Positions 33,236-43,136 of a stretch of DNA of 64,000 nt are shown here, piece by piece. The notes under the pieces were generated by a model. The model saw only the letters and a list, made by a program, of their open reading frames with translations. It was not told the origin of the DNA and searched no databases. The position numbers and the translations under genes were made by a program. Each line of letters starts with the position of its first letter. Within the stretch, counting starts at the first letter, position 1. The stretch comes from Flavisolibacter ginsengisoli DSM 18119 (GTDB lineage Bacteria > Bacteroidota > Bacteroidia > Chitinophagales > Chitinophagaceae): assembly GCF_900129295.1 (NCBI RefSeq), contig NZ_FQUU01000003.1:248001-312000 (forward strand), written 5' to 3'.

Positions 33236-36200
33236 ATGAGTTTTAGTGAGGTATTGAATAAATATGGCAATTCTTCCAGCCTTTTTCAATTGGCTGACAG
33301 GCTTTCTTTTGCCCCAAATGAAAATGGAGGACAAAAGATCTTCTTAAAAAACCTCAGGGGAAGTTCTTCGCAGTTTGTTGCAGCATCCATCTTTTTGCAT
33401 CCATCATGCAGCCAGTTAAACCATGTTTTTATTTGTAACGATGAAGAGGATGCGGCTTATTTTCATAATACCATCGAAAATCTTACACAGGCACTAAACA
33501 TACAATACTTTCCATCTTCCTTTAAAAACCGCAAGAATTACAGTCTATTAAATCCTTCGCATGTGATGCTAAGGACAGAAGCCCTTTCCAAATTTTCATC
33601 CGGAATAGGTGCACGGGTGGGGGCTTTGGTAACCTATCCGGAAGCATTATTTGAAAAAGTAGTACTGTCGAAAGCTATTTCATCCAATATCATCCATATT
33701 AAAACAGGAGATGAACTAGCCCTTGATAATCTTTATGAGAGGCTGGTAAATTATGGTTTTGAAAGAACCGATTTTGTATATGAACCAGGGCAATTTGCAG
33801 TAAGGGGTGGTATTTTGGACATATACTCTTTTGGGAATGAAAAACCATATAGAGTTGAATTGTTTGGTAACGATGTTGATTCCATCCGCATTATAGATCC
33901 TGAAACACAGTTAAGTGAAAGGAGGCTGTTGCAGGTAAGTATCATTCCCAATGTAGACCTGCAATTTGATAATGAAGAAAAAGTATCCTTGCTTGAATTC
34001 TTACCCGAGAATACAGTGATATGGATACAGGATGAAGAATTTCTAAGAGAAAGATTGCTTACATCAGAGGAAGATATCGGATTGTTCCTGAACTCATATG
34101 ATAGCAAGGCAAAGTCAAAAGAATCCGAGCAGGAAGATAAGATGTTTAAGAAGGAGATCAACCTGAATGAATTCACCACAACTGCGGATTTCTTTTCTGA
34201 TCTTACTCATAGGCATACAATATATTTTGGGCATGCAGTGCCTGTTAATAGTCAATATGAGATAGAGTTTCACACTACGGAGCAACCTGCTTTCAACCGG
34301 CAGTTCGAGTTGTTGATGAAGGACCTGAAAGCCTGGGAAAGTAAAGGATTTGAGCTGAATCTATTTGCAGAAAATCCTAAACAACTGGAGCGGCTCTATA
34401 CCATTTTTAAGGACCTGAAAGAAGAAATTCCTTTTAATCCAATAGCCACTTCAATACATGAAGGATTTATAGATGAAGACCTGAAGATCGTATGTTACAC
34501 GGATCACCAGATATTTCAACGGTATCATAAATACAAGGTCAAACAGGCCTATAACAAGAACAAGGCATTGACATTACGTGCCTTGAGAGAGTTGCAGCCA
34601 GGGGACTTTGTTACGCACATCGATCATGGGGTAGGGGTATACAGTGGATTGCAAAAAATGGAAATAAATGGTAAGCTGCAGGAAGCAGTAAGGATCATTT
34701 ATAAAGACAGCGATATCCTGTATGTTAATATTAACTCCCTGCATAAAATAGCCAAGTACACTGGCAAGGAAGGTACTGTTCCCAAGATCAATAAGTTGGG
34801 TAGTGATGTATGGAATCGCCTGAAGGAAAAGACAAAGACGAGGGTAAAAGAAATAGCCTTTGATCTGATCAAGCTCTATGCACAGCGAAAGGCACAGGAA
34901 GGATTTCAACATGCACCGGACAATTACATGCAAACAGAGCTGGAAGCCTCCTTCATATATGAAGACACCCCGGACCAAAGCAAAGCAACAGCAGATGTAA
35001 AAAAGGATATGGAATCTGCTTCGCCGATGGATCGCCTTGTTTGCGGCGATGTGGGTTTTGGTAAAACAGAAATTGCTGTACGTGCAGCCTTCAAAACGGT
35101 TTTGGATGGCAAGCAGGCTGCCATACTTGTGCCTACCACTATCCTTGCTTTTCAGCATTATAAAACTTTCAGCGAACGTTTAAAAGATTTTCCAGTTACA
35201 GTAGATTATGTAAACAGGTTTAAATCCTCGAAAGAGAAAAAAGAAACCTATAAAAAGCTGGAAGAAGGTAAAGTAGATATCATTGTAGGCACGCATGCTA
35301 TACTTGGCAAGGAAGTAAAGTTCAAAGACCTGGGTTTACTGATCATTGATGAAGAGCAAAAGTTTGGAGTAGCGCATAAAGAAAAGATAAAAACCCTGAG
35401 AACGAATGTTGATGCATTAACACTTACCGCCACGCCTATACCGAGGACCTTGCAATTCAGCCTGATGGGAGCAAGAGACCTTTCCATCATCAATACACCG
35501 CCACCTAACAGGCAACCGATACAAACCGAAGTAAGGGTGTTCCAGGAAGATTTTGTGAGGGATGCTATATACTTTGAAACCGAAAGGGGCGGGCAGGTAT
35601 TTTTTATTCATAACCGCATACAGGGTTTGGCCGAGATGTCGGCTATGATACAGGGATTATGTCCTGATCTTAGTATCGGTTATGCGCATGGACAAATGGA
35701 AGGACATGAGCTGGAAGAGCGCATCATGGATTTTATAGATAAGAAATATGACGTGCTGGTATGTACCAATATTGTGGAAAGTGGAGTGGACATACCTAAC
35801 GTGAATACCATCATAGTAAACAATGCCCATCAATTTGGTCTGAGCGACCTGCACCAGTTGCGCGGCAGGGTGGGAAGAAGTAATAAAAAAGCCTTTTGCT
35901 ATTTATTGGCACCTCCCATCAGTACATTGCCAACGGATTCGCGCAAGCGCCTGCAAACCCTGGAACAGCATAGTGAATTGGGGAGCGGTTTCCAGATAGC
36001 TATGCGTGACCTTGATATAAGGGGCGCGGGAAATATGCTGGGTGGAGAGCAAAGCGGGTTTATGGCAGAAATAGGTTTTGAAATGTATCAAAAGATACTG
36101 GACGAAGCCATCAGGGAGCTAAAACGCACTCAATTCAAAGAGCTTTTCAAGGAAGAAATATCCAGGCAGGATGATTTTGTACAGGATTGTACCATCGATA

Positions 36201-36661
36201 CAGACCTGGAGATACTTATTCCAGATGATTACGTAGAAAGTATTGCAGAAAGGCTTTCCCTATACTCCCGCCTGGATAATTGTGAAACAGAGGAAGAACT
36301 TGTGGCTATGGAGCAGGAAATGGCAGATAGATTTGGACCACTTCCCCCGCAGGTGCAGGAATTATTTATAACCGTGAGGAGCAGGGAGCTGGCTGTGGAA
36401 CTGGGCTTTGAGCGCATGATCCTTAAAAATGATGCTCTTAAATGTTATTTTGTTAACAGGCCTGACTCGCCCTATTTTGAATCAGAAACATTCAATTCTA
36501 TTCTTCAATACCTGCAGACAAGTACCAATAAGGCGAGGTTAAAGCAAGTAGGTAAGCTTTTCATGATTGTTGTAGAACCTGTGAAGGATATGCAGGATGT
36601 ATTTGGTTTTTTGCAAAGAATGCATGCAGAAGTGATCTCAAAAGAAGCGGCTCAAGTTTAA
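33236..36661 (+). CDS. mfd: Mfd, transcription-repair coupling factor
   Basis: 1141 residues from the ATG at 33236. Mfd strips stalled RNA polymerase from damaged DNA and recruits UvrA. Visible: UvrB-like N-terminal part (VRGGILDIYSFGNEKPYRVELFGNDVDSIR), RNA-polymerase-interacting domain (GDFVTHIDHGVGVYSGLQKM), helicase motif I (GDVGFGKTEIA), motif II DEEQ (IIDEEQKFGV), LTATPIPRTL, and later ESGVDIPNVNTI and QLRGRVGRS, plus the RecG-like TRG region and C-terminal domain. Full length and intact. Single-gene unit, divergent from propeller copy B. Confidence 0.97.
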   Translation: MSFSEVLNKYGNSSSLFQLADRLSFAPNENGGQKIFLKNLRGSSSQFVAASIFLHPSCSQLNHVFICNDEEDAAYFHNTIENLTQALNIQYFPSSFKNRKNYSLLNPSHVMLRTEALSKFSSGIGARVGALVTYPEALFEKVVLSKAISSNIIHIKTGDELALDNLYERLVNYGFERTDFVYEPGQFAVRGGILDIYSFGNEKPYRVELFGNDVDSIRIIDPETQLSERRLLQVSIIPNVDLQFDNEEKVSLLEFLPENTVIWIQDEEFLRERLLTSEEDIGLFLNSYDSKAKSKESEQEDKMFKKEINLNEFTTTADFFSDLTHRHTIYFGHAVPVNSQYEIEFHTTEQPAFNRQFELLMKDLKAWESKGFELNLFAENPKQLERLYTIFKDLKEEIPFNPIATSIHEGFIDEDLKIVCYTDHQIFQRYHKYKVKQAYNKNKALTLRALRELQPGDFVTHIDHGVGVYSGLQKMEINGKLQEAVRIIYKDSDILYVNINSLHKIAKYTGKEGTVPKINKLGSDVWNRLKEKTKTRVKEIAFDLIKLYAQRKAQEGFQHAPDNYMQTELEASFIYEDTPDQSKATADVKKDMESASPMDRLVCGDVGFGKTEIAVRAAFKTVLDGKQAAILVPTTILAFQHYKTFSERLKDFPVTVDYVNRFKSSKEKKETYKKLEEGKVDIIVGTHAILGKEVKFKDLGLLIIDEEQKFGVAHKEKIKTLRTNVDALTLTATPIPRTLQFSLMGARDLSIINTPPPNRQPIQTEVRVFQEDFVRDAIYFETERGGQVFFIHNRIQGLAEMSAMIQGLCPDLSIGYAHGQMEGHELEERIMDFIDKKYDVLVCTNIVESGVDIPNVNTIIVNNAHQFGLSDLHQLRGRVGRSNKKAFCYLLAPPISTLPTDSRKRLQTLEQHSELGSGFQIAMRDLDIRGAGNMLGGEQSGFMAEIGFEMYQKILDEAIRELKRTQFKELFKEEISRQDDFVQDCTIDTDLEILIPDDYVESIAERLSLYSRLDNCETEEELVAMEQEMADRFGPLPPQVQELFITVRSRELAVELGFERMILKNDALKCYFVNRPDSPYFESETFNSILQYLQTSTNKARLKQVGKLFMIVVEPVKDMQDVFGFLQRMHAEVISKEAAQV

Positions 36662-36709
36662 TTTATACCTCGCTTTAACAGTATCCATCCCCAGGCTTTT
36701 TCAGCAGTA

Positions 36710-36717
36710 TATTTTTG
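36710..36717 (+). promoter_or_regulatory. Putative -7 box (TATTTTTG) for the subtilase gene
   Basis: TATTTTTG fits TAnnTTTG, 62 nt before the ATG at 36780. It supports that start over the upstream in-frame codon at 36723. Confidence 0.45.
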
Positions 36718-36779
36718 ATTTTTTGGGTATACTATTATTAATAATTTTCATTATTTTTAGTTCCAGAACTGCGATATCC

Positions 36780-39700
36780 ATGAAACTGAACCGACTGCTG
36801 GTCCTAAGTACCCTCTTATTGTCATCATTCATTGCGTTTACCCAAAACAATTCCAACAGAATATATTTAAGGAATAGCACTATTACACCAGCTGAGAACA
36901 TCAGGCAGGGTTATGTGGATTCTTTGAATGCGAGGCTGCCCCGGTCAAATAATAAAGCACTTGTCCTGATCCAGTTCAATAAGCTTCCAACAGAGAACCA
37001 GCGAAAAGAGCTTATGTCAAACGGTGTGGAACTTCTTGAATTTCTATCTGGAAATGCATATACAGCCACTATCAATGGAAACATAAATGCTTCAGTATTA
37101 AGCAGGGTCAAAGCAAGGTCTGTAATAGAGATTTCACCAGAAGTCAAAATGAGCACTGCATTGGCCAGAGGTCAGATTGCTTCCTGGGCTGTTAAGGCAG
37201 CTGGCACTGTAGATGTGTGGGTTAGTTTTCCCGGCTCATTTTCAATAAATGAGGTTGTGGCTGCCTTGAAAGAAAGGAATATTGAGATATTATCTCTAAC
37301 AAATCAATCATACCGTATAATTGCCTTACGCATTGCTGTGAGCCGCCTGAAGGAATTGTCAACACTGCCATTTATTGATTATGTACAGGCAGCGCCAGCA
37401 GAAGATCAGCCCTTAAACTACAATGATCGTACAGCATCAAGGGCAAATGTGTTGAATGCTTCAATAGCTGATGGAGGAAGAGGATTAAATGGTGAGGGCA
37501 TCGTTGTTGGAATTGGTGACAATGCAGATATACGTTCACATACAGACTTCTCAGGGCGGTTAATCAACCGTGCAGGTGTAACGGCTGCAGCCCATGGCAT
37601 ACATGTGAGCGGAATACTTAGTGGAGCAGGAATCATTAATGAGTTATACAGAGGTTATGCTCCAAAGGCGACTATAGTTAGCCAGGCTTTTTCAGGCATA
37701 TTGGCAAATGCTGAAACCTATATCAAAGATTATGGTATGGTGATCACTAACAACTCTTATGGCGATATCATTGAGTGTGATTATAATGGTACCTATGATC
37801 TTACTTCCCGTATACTTGACCAGATGGCTTTCACTTATCCCAACCTGGAGAATGTCTTTGCTGCAGGTAACAGTGGCGCCTCTTCCTGCTTTCCATATAC
37901 TACAGGTTACAGAACAGTTTTGGGAGGTTACCAGTCAGCTAAGAATGTTTTGACTGTAGGCGCAACCAATGATTCTGGGGCTATTGCCTCTTTTTCATCC
38001 AGGGGACCGGTAAGGGATGGCCGCACCAAACCAGATATAGTTGCTATGGGCCAAAGAGTAATATCTACATGGGCAGGTAATACTTATTCCAGTACTAATG
38101 GTACCAGTATGGCAGCTCCAGGAGCTACCGGGTCTTTGGCATTATTGTACCAGCGGTACAGGCAATTGAATAGTGGAGCAGATCCAAAAAATGGATTGAT
38201 GAAAGCACTGCTTTGCAATGGCGCCGTGGACCGAGGAAATGCCGGACCAGATTATCAATATGGTTTTGGCTGGATCAATGTGTTGAGAAGTATTGAGATG
38301 CTGGAAGCCCATCATTATATTATAGGAAACAGTGTACCAGGCATGAGTGATGCACATACAATAGCTGTACCTCCCAACACGGCTGAATTGAAGGTGATGT
38401 TATATTGGAATGACCCTGCAGCTTCAGTGATGAGCCGCCAAACGCTTGTCAATGACCTTGATCTCCAGGTGATAGATGCAGCATCATCCACCCAATTGCC
38501 AAAATTATTGGATTCAACAGTAGCTAATGTAGGAAACGCAGCCTCGAATGGCGCAGACCACATTAACAATATGGAGCAGGTAGTAATTCATAATCCTGCG
38601 GCGGGTAATTACACTGTTAAAGTGATTCCGACGGCTATAGCAGAGAATCCATCACAGGAGTATTTCCTTGTGTATGATCCTATCCCGGTTCAATTAAAAC
38701 TAACAGCACCCGCAGGCGGACAAGGGCTGGTTCCGGGAGAAACCACCAAGATCAGTTGGGAAGCTTATGGCTATTCTTCGGGTAATGTGACACTCGAATT
38801 CTCGGCAGACAACGGGAGTAGCTGGAGTACCATTGCTTCCGGAATAGACATCAATCGCGTTGTTTATACCTGGTCAGTACCTAATATACCCACCAGTAAA
38901 GCAGTTGTAAGAATAACTAAAGATGGATCAGGTGAATCTGATATCACTAATCCTTTTGTAATAATTGGACTACCGGTGGTTTCACTGGCACCCGTTCAAT
39001 GTGAAGATTATATCAATATAAACTGGACAGCTGTTGGCGGCGCTACAGGATATGAAGTGATGAAATTAGAAGGTGATGAAATGAGATCCATTGCATTCTC
39101 ATCTTCAACATCCTATAGTTTTAACGGACTTTCTAAGGATAGTATTTATTGGGTAACTGTTCGCCCGGTTATAAACGGAAAACCTGGCAGAAGGGCGATT
39201 GCCATTTCACGCAAGCCTGATTCTGGAACATGTGCTGGTAACATATCGGATAATGATCTGAAAATAGATGCTGTTATTGGCCCGGTTTCGGGAAGGAAGT
39301 TCACAGCTTCAGAGTTGACAGCCTCTTCACCTGTGACCATCAGGATAAAAAACCTTGATGATGCTCCCCAGACAGGATTTGATGTAAAATATTCAATCAA
39401 TGGGGGCCCATGGATATCTGAAAATATTGCAGCCACCATCAATGGTAATGCTACCTATACTTATACGTTTACTACGAGGGCCGATCTATCAGCACCAGGC
39501 TCTTACTCAATTACAACAGTTGTAAAGAACATGGCTGGTGACCCGGTCAGTAAAAATGATACAGCCTTCGCTATAGTTAAGCAATTAGACAATCAGCCCA
39601 TTGACCTGGGTAATATGTTTACAGACGACCTGGAAGGTGCTGCTTCTAAAGAATACCTGGATACCAGTATTGGATTTGATGGTGCCGACCGTTATGACTT

Positions 39701-42140
39701 TTTCCCGGGTACTACCGTAGGCAGGGCAAGGACCTTTTTTAATTCAGGCATTGCCTATTCAGGATCTAAAGCAGTGACTATTGATGCTGACCAGGTGTAT
39801 ACACCAGGTAATAAAAATTATTGGATAGGAACATTTAACCTTGGTACGTATGATACATTAACAAGCGATGTCCGACTGGATTTCCAATACCTCAATCATG
39901 ACCAGTTTCTAAGTATAGATAACGGTGTATGGATCAGAGGTTCTGAAGCAGATCCATGGGTGGCAGCTTATAGCCTTGATGACCAAAATATTGCCGGGCA
40001 ATATTCAAAGACCTCAAGTATTGAACTGTCAGATATTTTAGCTGCCAATGGACAAAACTTTAGTAAAAGCTTCCAGGTGCGGTGGGGGCAGTACGGACAG
40101 CTGCCGGCTACAGACAGGATGTTTGGCAATGGATTTACTTTTGATGATATACGGCTATATAAAGTAGTCAATGATCTTCAAATGAAGAGCATTGATGCTC
40201 CATTCTCTTCAAATTGCGGATTAACTAACGCTACTGCTATAAAAGTTACCATTAGAAACAGCGCTACAAATGCTATTGTAAATATTCCTGTTCGTTATCG
40301 TGTCAATGGTGGGCCATGGGTTACTGAGGTCATTCCTTCAATTGGAGCAAAGGAAACCCTGCATTATACTTTTGCTGGAACGGCAGATCTTTCTGCATTT
40401 AAGTCTTATACCATCCTTGCCATTGTTGACCTGGATAATGATAGTTTTAAAGACAATGATTCCGCTATCTACGTGGTCAGGAATGCACCCGTAATTTCCA
40501 CATTCCCTTACCTGGAAAATTTTGAAAGCTCAGATGGAAATTGGTATGCAGGCGGCATTAATAGCTCATGGGAATATGGCACACCATTGTCTACAAAAAT
40601 AAACAGGGCTGCAAGTGGTGCTAAGGCCTGGAAAACAAGATTGCTGGGAAATTATAATGATAATGAGCTTTCTTACTTGTATTCTCCCTGTATCGATGTT
40701 ACAGGCATGTCAAAACCTACCTTGAGCTTTAGTGTGGCGATGGACATTGAAGATTGTGGTACCAACATTTGTGATGCAGCATGGGTGGAATTCTCTGTCG
40801 ATGGTATAACCTGGTACAACCTTGGAACCACAGGAAATGCAACCAACTGGTATAATAAGTCCTCGGTACAAGTGTGGAGTACACAAACAGCTTATAAATG
40901 GCACGTTGCAACTGCGCCCTTACCTACGGGAGCCAATCGCCTGCGTTTGCGTTTTGTAATGAATTCAGATCCTGGTGTAACTCGTGAAGGTATAGCCATT
41001 GATGATATTCATATTTACGATAATACAAAAGGGATATATGATAGCATAACCCTGGCTACACCAATAGTTACTTCTGTGTCAGGAAGCAATTGGATAGATT
41101 TTACAGCTGGAGGAAAACTAATTGCTTCTGTTTTACCCTCGGGACAGGATCTTGGCAATACGGCTGCACAGGTGTTTATTGCTAATGGCAAAGCAAGGAA
41201 TTACAATAACCAATATTATCATAACAGGAATATTACGATAAAACCCGCGAACAGGATTTTAAATGATTCTGCCACCATTCGCTTTTATTTCCTGGACAGT
41301 GAAACAGATTCACTGATCAACGCCAATGGTTGCAGCACATGTATTGCTCCTAATTCAGCCTATGAATTAGGTGTTTCAGCCTATAGCGATAAAGACACCT
41401 CCTTTGAAAATGGTTCAGTTTCAGACGACCAGCAGGGGACCTGGAATTATATTCCAGCCAATAAACTGGCTTTGGTTCCATTCGATAAAGGCTATTATGC
41501 GGAATACAAGGTGAAGGGGTTTTCGGAGTTTTGGTTGAACAATGGAGGTTTTGATAAAACTTCCCCTCTGCCCGTTAAAATGATGGATTTTACAGTTCAG
41601 AAAGGAACAGGTGCTGACGTTTTATTAACATGGAAAGTGGGAAGTGAATCAGACGTTTTAAAGTATGTGATAGAAGTAGCAAGGGGGGAAGCTCAAATGC
41701 AGGCAGGACAATTTGAAGCGATTGGTTCGGTAGAAAGCCTGGGCAATACTTATCAGCAACGCAGTTATAATTTTAAAGATCTTGAACAACCAAAATCAGG
41801 AGTACAGTATTACCGCATCAAAATAATAAACTCTGATGGCAGTTATTTATACTCCTCGGTGAAGTCTATACTGTTTGACCAGGCTGTTCTGTGGAGGGTA
41901 TATCCCAACCCTTCTAAAGGTCTATTTCAACTTATTTACCAGGTTAATGCGGGTGAACTTTTCGTTGTTTCAGTATTTGATTCCAGGGGCAGGTTAGTTT
42001 ATACCAATAATGTAACAGGTACAGGTAATATTCAAAAGTTTTCGGTTGATCTTACATCGCCCGCTTTTGCAAAAGGAATTTATTTACTCAGTGTCAAATG
42101 GAATGATAAATACCAAACCTTTAAGCTGAATAAATTTTAA
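36780..42140 (+). CDS. Large T9SS-secreted subtilisin-like serine protease
   Basis: 1786 residues. Signal peptide (MKLNRLLVLSTLLLSSFIAFTQ), an N-terminal prodomain, then an S8 catalytic domain with the triad D247 (GIGDNAD), H272 (HGIHVSG) and S443 (GTSMAAP) and the oxyanion Asn in FAAGNSG. Downstream are beta-sandwich modules: an Ig/FN3-like part (VSLAPVQCEDYININWTAVGGATGYEV), two CARDB-like repeats, and a MAM/laminin-like part. The C-terminus is a type A sorting domain (VYPNPSKGLFQL, VSVFDSRGRLVY, FAKGIYLLSV, FKLNKF). It is exported by T9SS, presumably as a surface or extracellular protease. Length and modular tail are unusual even for this phylum, but not unique. Confidence 0.92.
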   Translation: MKLNRLLVLSTLLLSSFIAFTQNNSNRIYLRNSTITPAENIRQGYVDSLNARLPRSNNKALVLIQFNKLPTENQRKELMSNGVELLEFLSGNAYTATINGNINASVLSRVKARSVIEISPEVKMSTALARGQIASWAVKAAGTVDVWVSFPGSFSINEVVAALKERNIEILSLTNQSYRIIALRIAVSRLKELSTLPFIDYVQAAPAEDQPLNYNDRTASRANVLNASIADGGRGLNGEGIVVGIGDNADIRSHTDFSGRLINRAGVTAAAHGIHVSGILSGAGIINELYRGYAPKATIVSQAFSGILANAETYIKDYGMVITNNSYGDIIECDYNGTYDLTSRILDQMAFTYPNLENVFAAGNSGASSCFPYTTGYRTVLGGYQSAKNVLTVGATNDSGAIASFSSRGPVRDGRTKPDIVAMGQRVISTWAGNTYSSTNGTSMAAPGATGSLALLYQRYRQLNSGADPKNGLMKALLCNGAVDRGNAGPDYQYGFGWINVLRSIEMLEAHHYIIGNSVPGMSDAHTIAVPPNTAELKVMLYWNDPAASVMSRQTLVNDLDLQVIDAASSTQLPKLLDSTVANVGNAASNGADHINNMEQVVIHNPAAGNYTVKVIPTAIAENPSQEYFLVYDPIPVQLKLTAPAGGQGLVPGETTKISWEAYGYSSGNVTLEFSADNGSSWSTIASGIDINRVVYTWSVPNIPTSKAVVRITKDGSGESDITNPFVIIGLPVVSLAPVQCEDYININWTAVGGATGYEVMKLEGDEMRSIAFSSSTSYSFNGLSKDSIYWVTVRPVINGKPGRRAIAISRKPDSGTCAGNISDNDLKIDAVIGPVSGRKFTASELTASSPVTIRIKNLDDAPQTGFDVKYSINGGPWISENIAATINGNATYTYTFTTRADLSAPGSYSITTVVKNMAGDPVSKNDTAFAIVKQLDNQPIDLGNMFTDDLEGAASKEYLDTSIGFDGADRYDFFPGTTVGRARTFFNSGIAYSGSKAVTIDADQVYTPGNKNYWIGTFNLGTYDTLTSDVRLDFQYLNHDQFLSIDNGVWIRGSEADPWVAAYSLDDQNIAGQYSKTSSIELSDILAANGQNFSKSFQVRWGQYGQLPATDRMFGNGFTFDDIRLYKVVNDLQMKSIDAPFSSNCGLTNATAIKVTIRNSATNAIVNIPVRYRVNGGPWVTEVIPSIGAKETLHYTFAGTADLSAFKSYTILAIVDLDNDSFKDNDSAIYVVRNAPVISTFPYLENFESSDGNWYAGGINSSWEYGTPLSTKINRAASGAKAWKTRLLGNYNDNELSYLYSPCIDVTGMSKPTLSFSVAMDIEDCGTNICDAAWVEFSVDGITWYNLGTTGNATNWYNKSSVQVWSTQTAYKWHVATAPLPTGANRLRLRFVMNSDPGVTREGIAIDDIHIYDNTKGIYDSITLATPIVTSVSGSNWIDFTAGGKLIASVLPSGQDLGNTAAQVFIANGKARNYNNQYYHNRNITIKPANRILNDSATIRFYFLDSETDSLINANGCSTCIAPNSAYELGVSAYSDKDTSFENGSVSDDQQGTWNYIPANKLALVPFDKGYYAEYKVKGFSEFWLNNGGFDKTSPLPVKMMDFTVQKGTGADVLLTWKVGSESDVLKYVIEVARGEAQMQAGQFEAIGSVESLGNTYQQRSYNFKDLEQPKSGVQYYRIKIINSDGSYLYSSVKSILFDQAVLWRVYPNPSKGLFQLIYQVNAGELFVVSVFDSRGRLVYTNNVTGTGNIQKFSVDLTSPAFAKGIYLLSVKWNDKYQTFKLNKF

Positions 42141-42156
42141 GTAGATACTGCTCATA

Positions 42157-42191
42157 AAAAAAGCTGCCAGGTTACACCAGGCAGCTTTTTT
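42157..42191. terminator. Bidirectional intrinsic terminator
   Basis: AAAAAAGCTGCC (42157-42168) / GGCAGCTTTTTT (42180-42191), with a further GGT/ACC pairing inside the loop. It lies between the subtilase gene and the converging 68-residue gene and can end both. Confidence 0.88.
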
Positions 42192-42207
42192 AATATAAAA
42201 AGGTCTA

Positions 42208-42414
42208 TTATTCCCAACCTTGTTTTGCTACACCAGCTTTGATTGCTGCCATGGCCTTAGCCTCATTACATAATGTGGTAAGTTTATTTCCTTTACCATC
42301 ATGTCCCTGGACCATATAAGCACCTTTTGCAGTTTTTGTGATGACTGCATCCTGGATAGGTACGCCCTTTTCCTTGGTTTTTACGTTATAAGCTGTGAGT
42401 TGCACATCAGACAT
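42208..42414 (-). CDS. Small conserved protein, unknown function
   Basis: 68 residues, no signal peptide. Composition and pattern (DVQLTAYNVKTKEKGVPIQDAVITKTAKGAYMVQGHDGKGNKLTTLCNEAKAMAAIKAG) suggest a small alpha/beta fold, two strands with a helical end. I cannot assign a family. The terminator directly after it and its compact, tidy frame support it being a real gene. Start ATG at 42414. Confidence 0.7.
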   Translation of the reverse strand: MSDVQLTAYNVKTKEKGVPIQDAVITKTAKGAYMVQGHDGKGNKLTTLCNEAKAMAAIKAGVAKQGWE

Positions 42415-42529
42415 ATGATTAAGTTTTTTGGTTAGTAATGTTTAAATCTACGTTTTTTCGGCAAATTGAAGGCCAAAAATGTCCCTCCGGCAGATGAGCT
42501 TGCTATAAATGAAGAGCATTTCTTGATAT

Positions 42530-43102
42530 CTAATGAAGATTAGATAATCCCACCAAAACATTAAGGGTATTAACCCCTGAGTTGGGCAATTTTAATCCTG
42601 CATTAGATATATGTCTCACCCGGAACTGGAGGTTGAGGAACAGGGGTTTATTTTTATTTAATTGCCTGAAAACGCCAAAGGCGAGGTTATCTGAAAAAAT
42701 AAAGCCTTTTGCCTGCCTGGGAAGGTCTGCTGTTATATAATGAGGCCCTGATCCAAGCATTTGATATAGGTAAAGGCCGGGAGAAAGTTGCTCGTAATAG
42801 CGCAATCCAATGTTTGATCCAAATTCTATATCTAATGGGCGTACTGTAGCAACCAGGTTGAACTGTGGTTCAAGGTAAAAGGCCAAAAAATGCTGCTTTC
42901 TTTCTTTTCCAAACTGCCAGGAGAGATCAGCTGCAAAGAATATGGGGTTATATTTTGTTTCTATATTTATTTGATGTCCATACCCAACTATTGCCCCAGC
43001 GGATTTAAACTTCTGAGTGCTATCCTGGGCCATTACTGTATCGCATATAATAAGCAATAGGCTAAAGAGCAGAACCTTGCCATTTCCAATTAGTTTCATC
43101 AT
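42530..43102 (-). CDS. PagL-like acyloxyacyl hydrolase (lipid A 3-O-deacylase family)
   Basis: 190 residues with a signal peptide ending near CDTVMAQ. An outer-membrane barrel (alternating aromatic strands) with the family motif FRVRHISNAGLKLPNSGVN near the C-terminus, where the His-x-Ser of PagL enzymes is present. In characterised PagL the triad includes a Glu fourteen residues after the His; here that position is Asn. Family-level assignment is good, enzymatic activity uncertain. It lies 34 nt downstream of the aldo/keto reductase gene on the same strand and is probably co-transcribed with it. Confidence 0.75.
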   Translation of the reverse strand: MMKLIGNGKVLLFSLLLIICDTVMAQDSTQKFKSAGAIVGYGHQINIETKYNPIFFAADLSWQFGKERKQHFLAFYLEPQFNLVATVRPLDIEFGSNIGLRYYEQLSPGLYLYQMLGSGPHYITADLPRQAKGFIFSDNLAFGVFRQLNKNKPLFLNLQFRVRHISNAGLKLPNSGVNTLNVLVGLSNLH

Positions 43103-43136
43103 TTCCCTTCTTCCTGTTTGATAAAAAAGCGCAAAC

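Noticed and set aside
34574-35158. 194-residue antisense frame inside mfd
   Set aside because: Lies entirely inside the intact mfd helicase region; low-complexity Cys/Phe-rich shadow.
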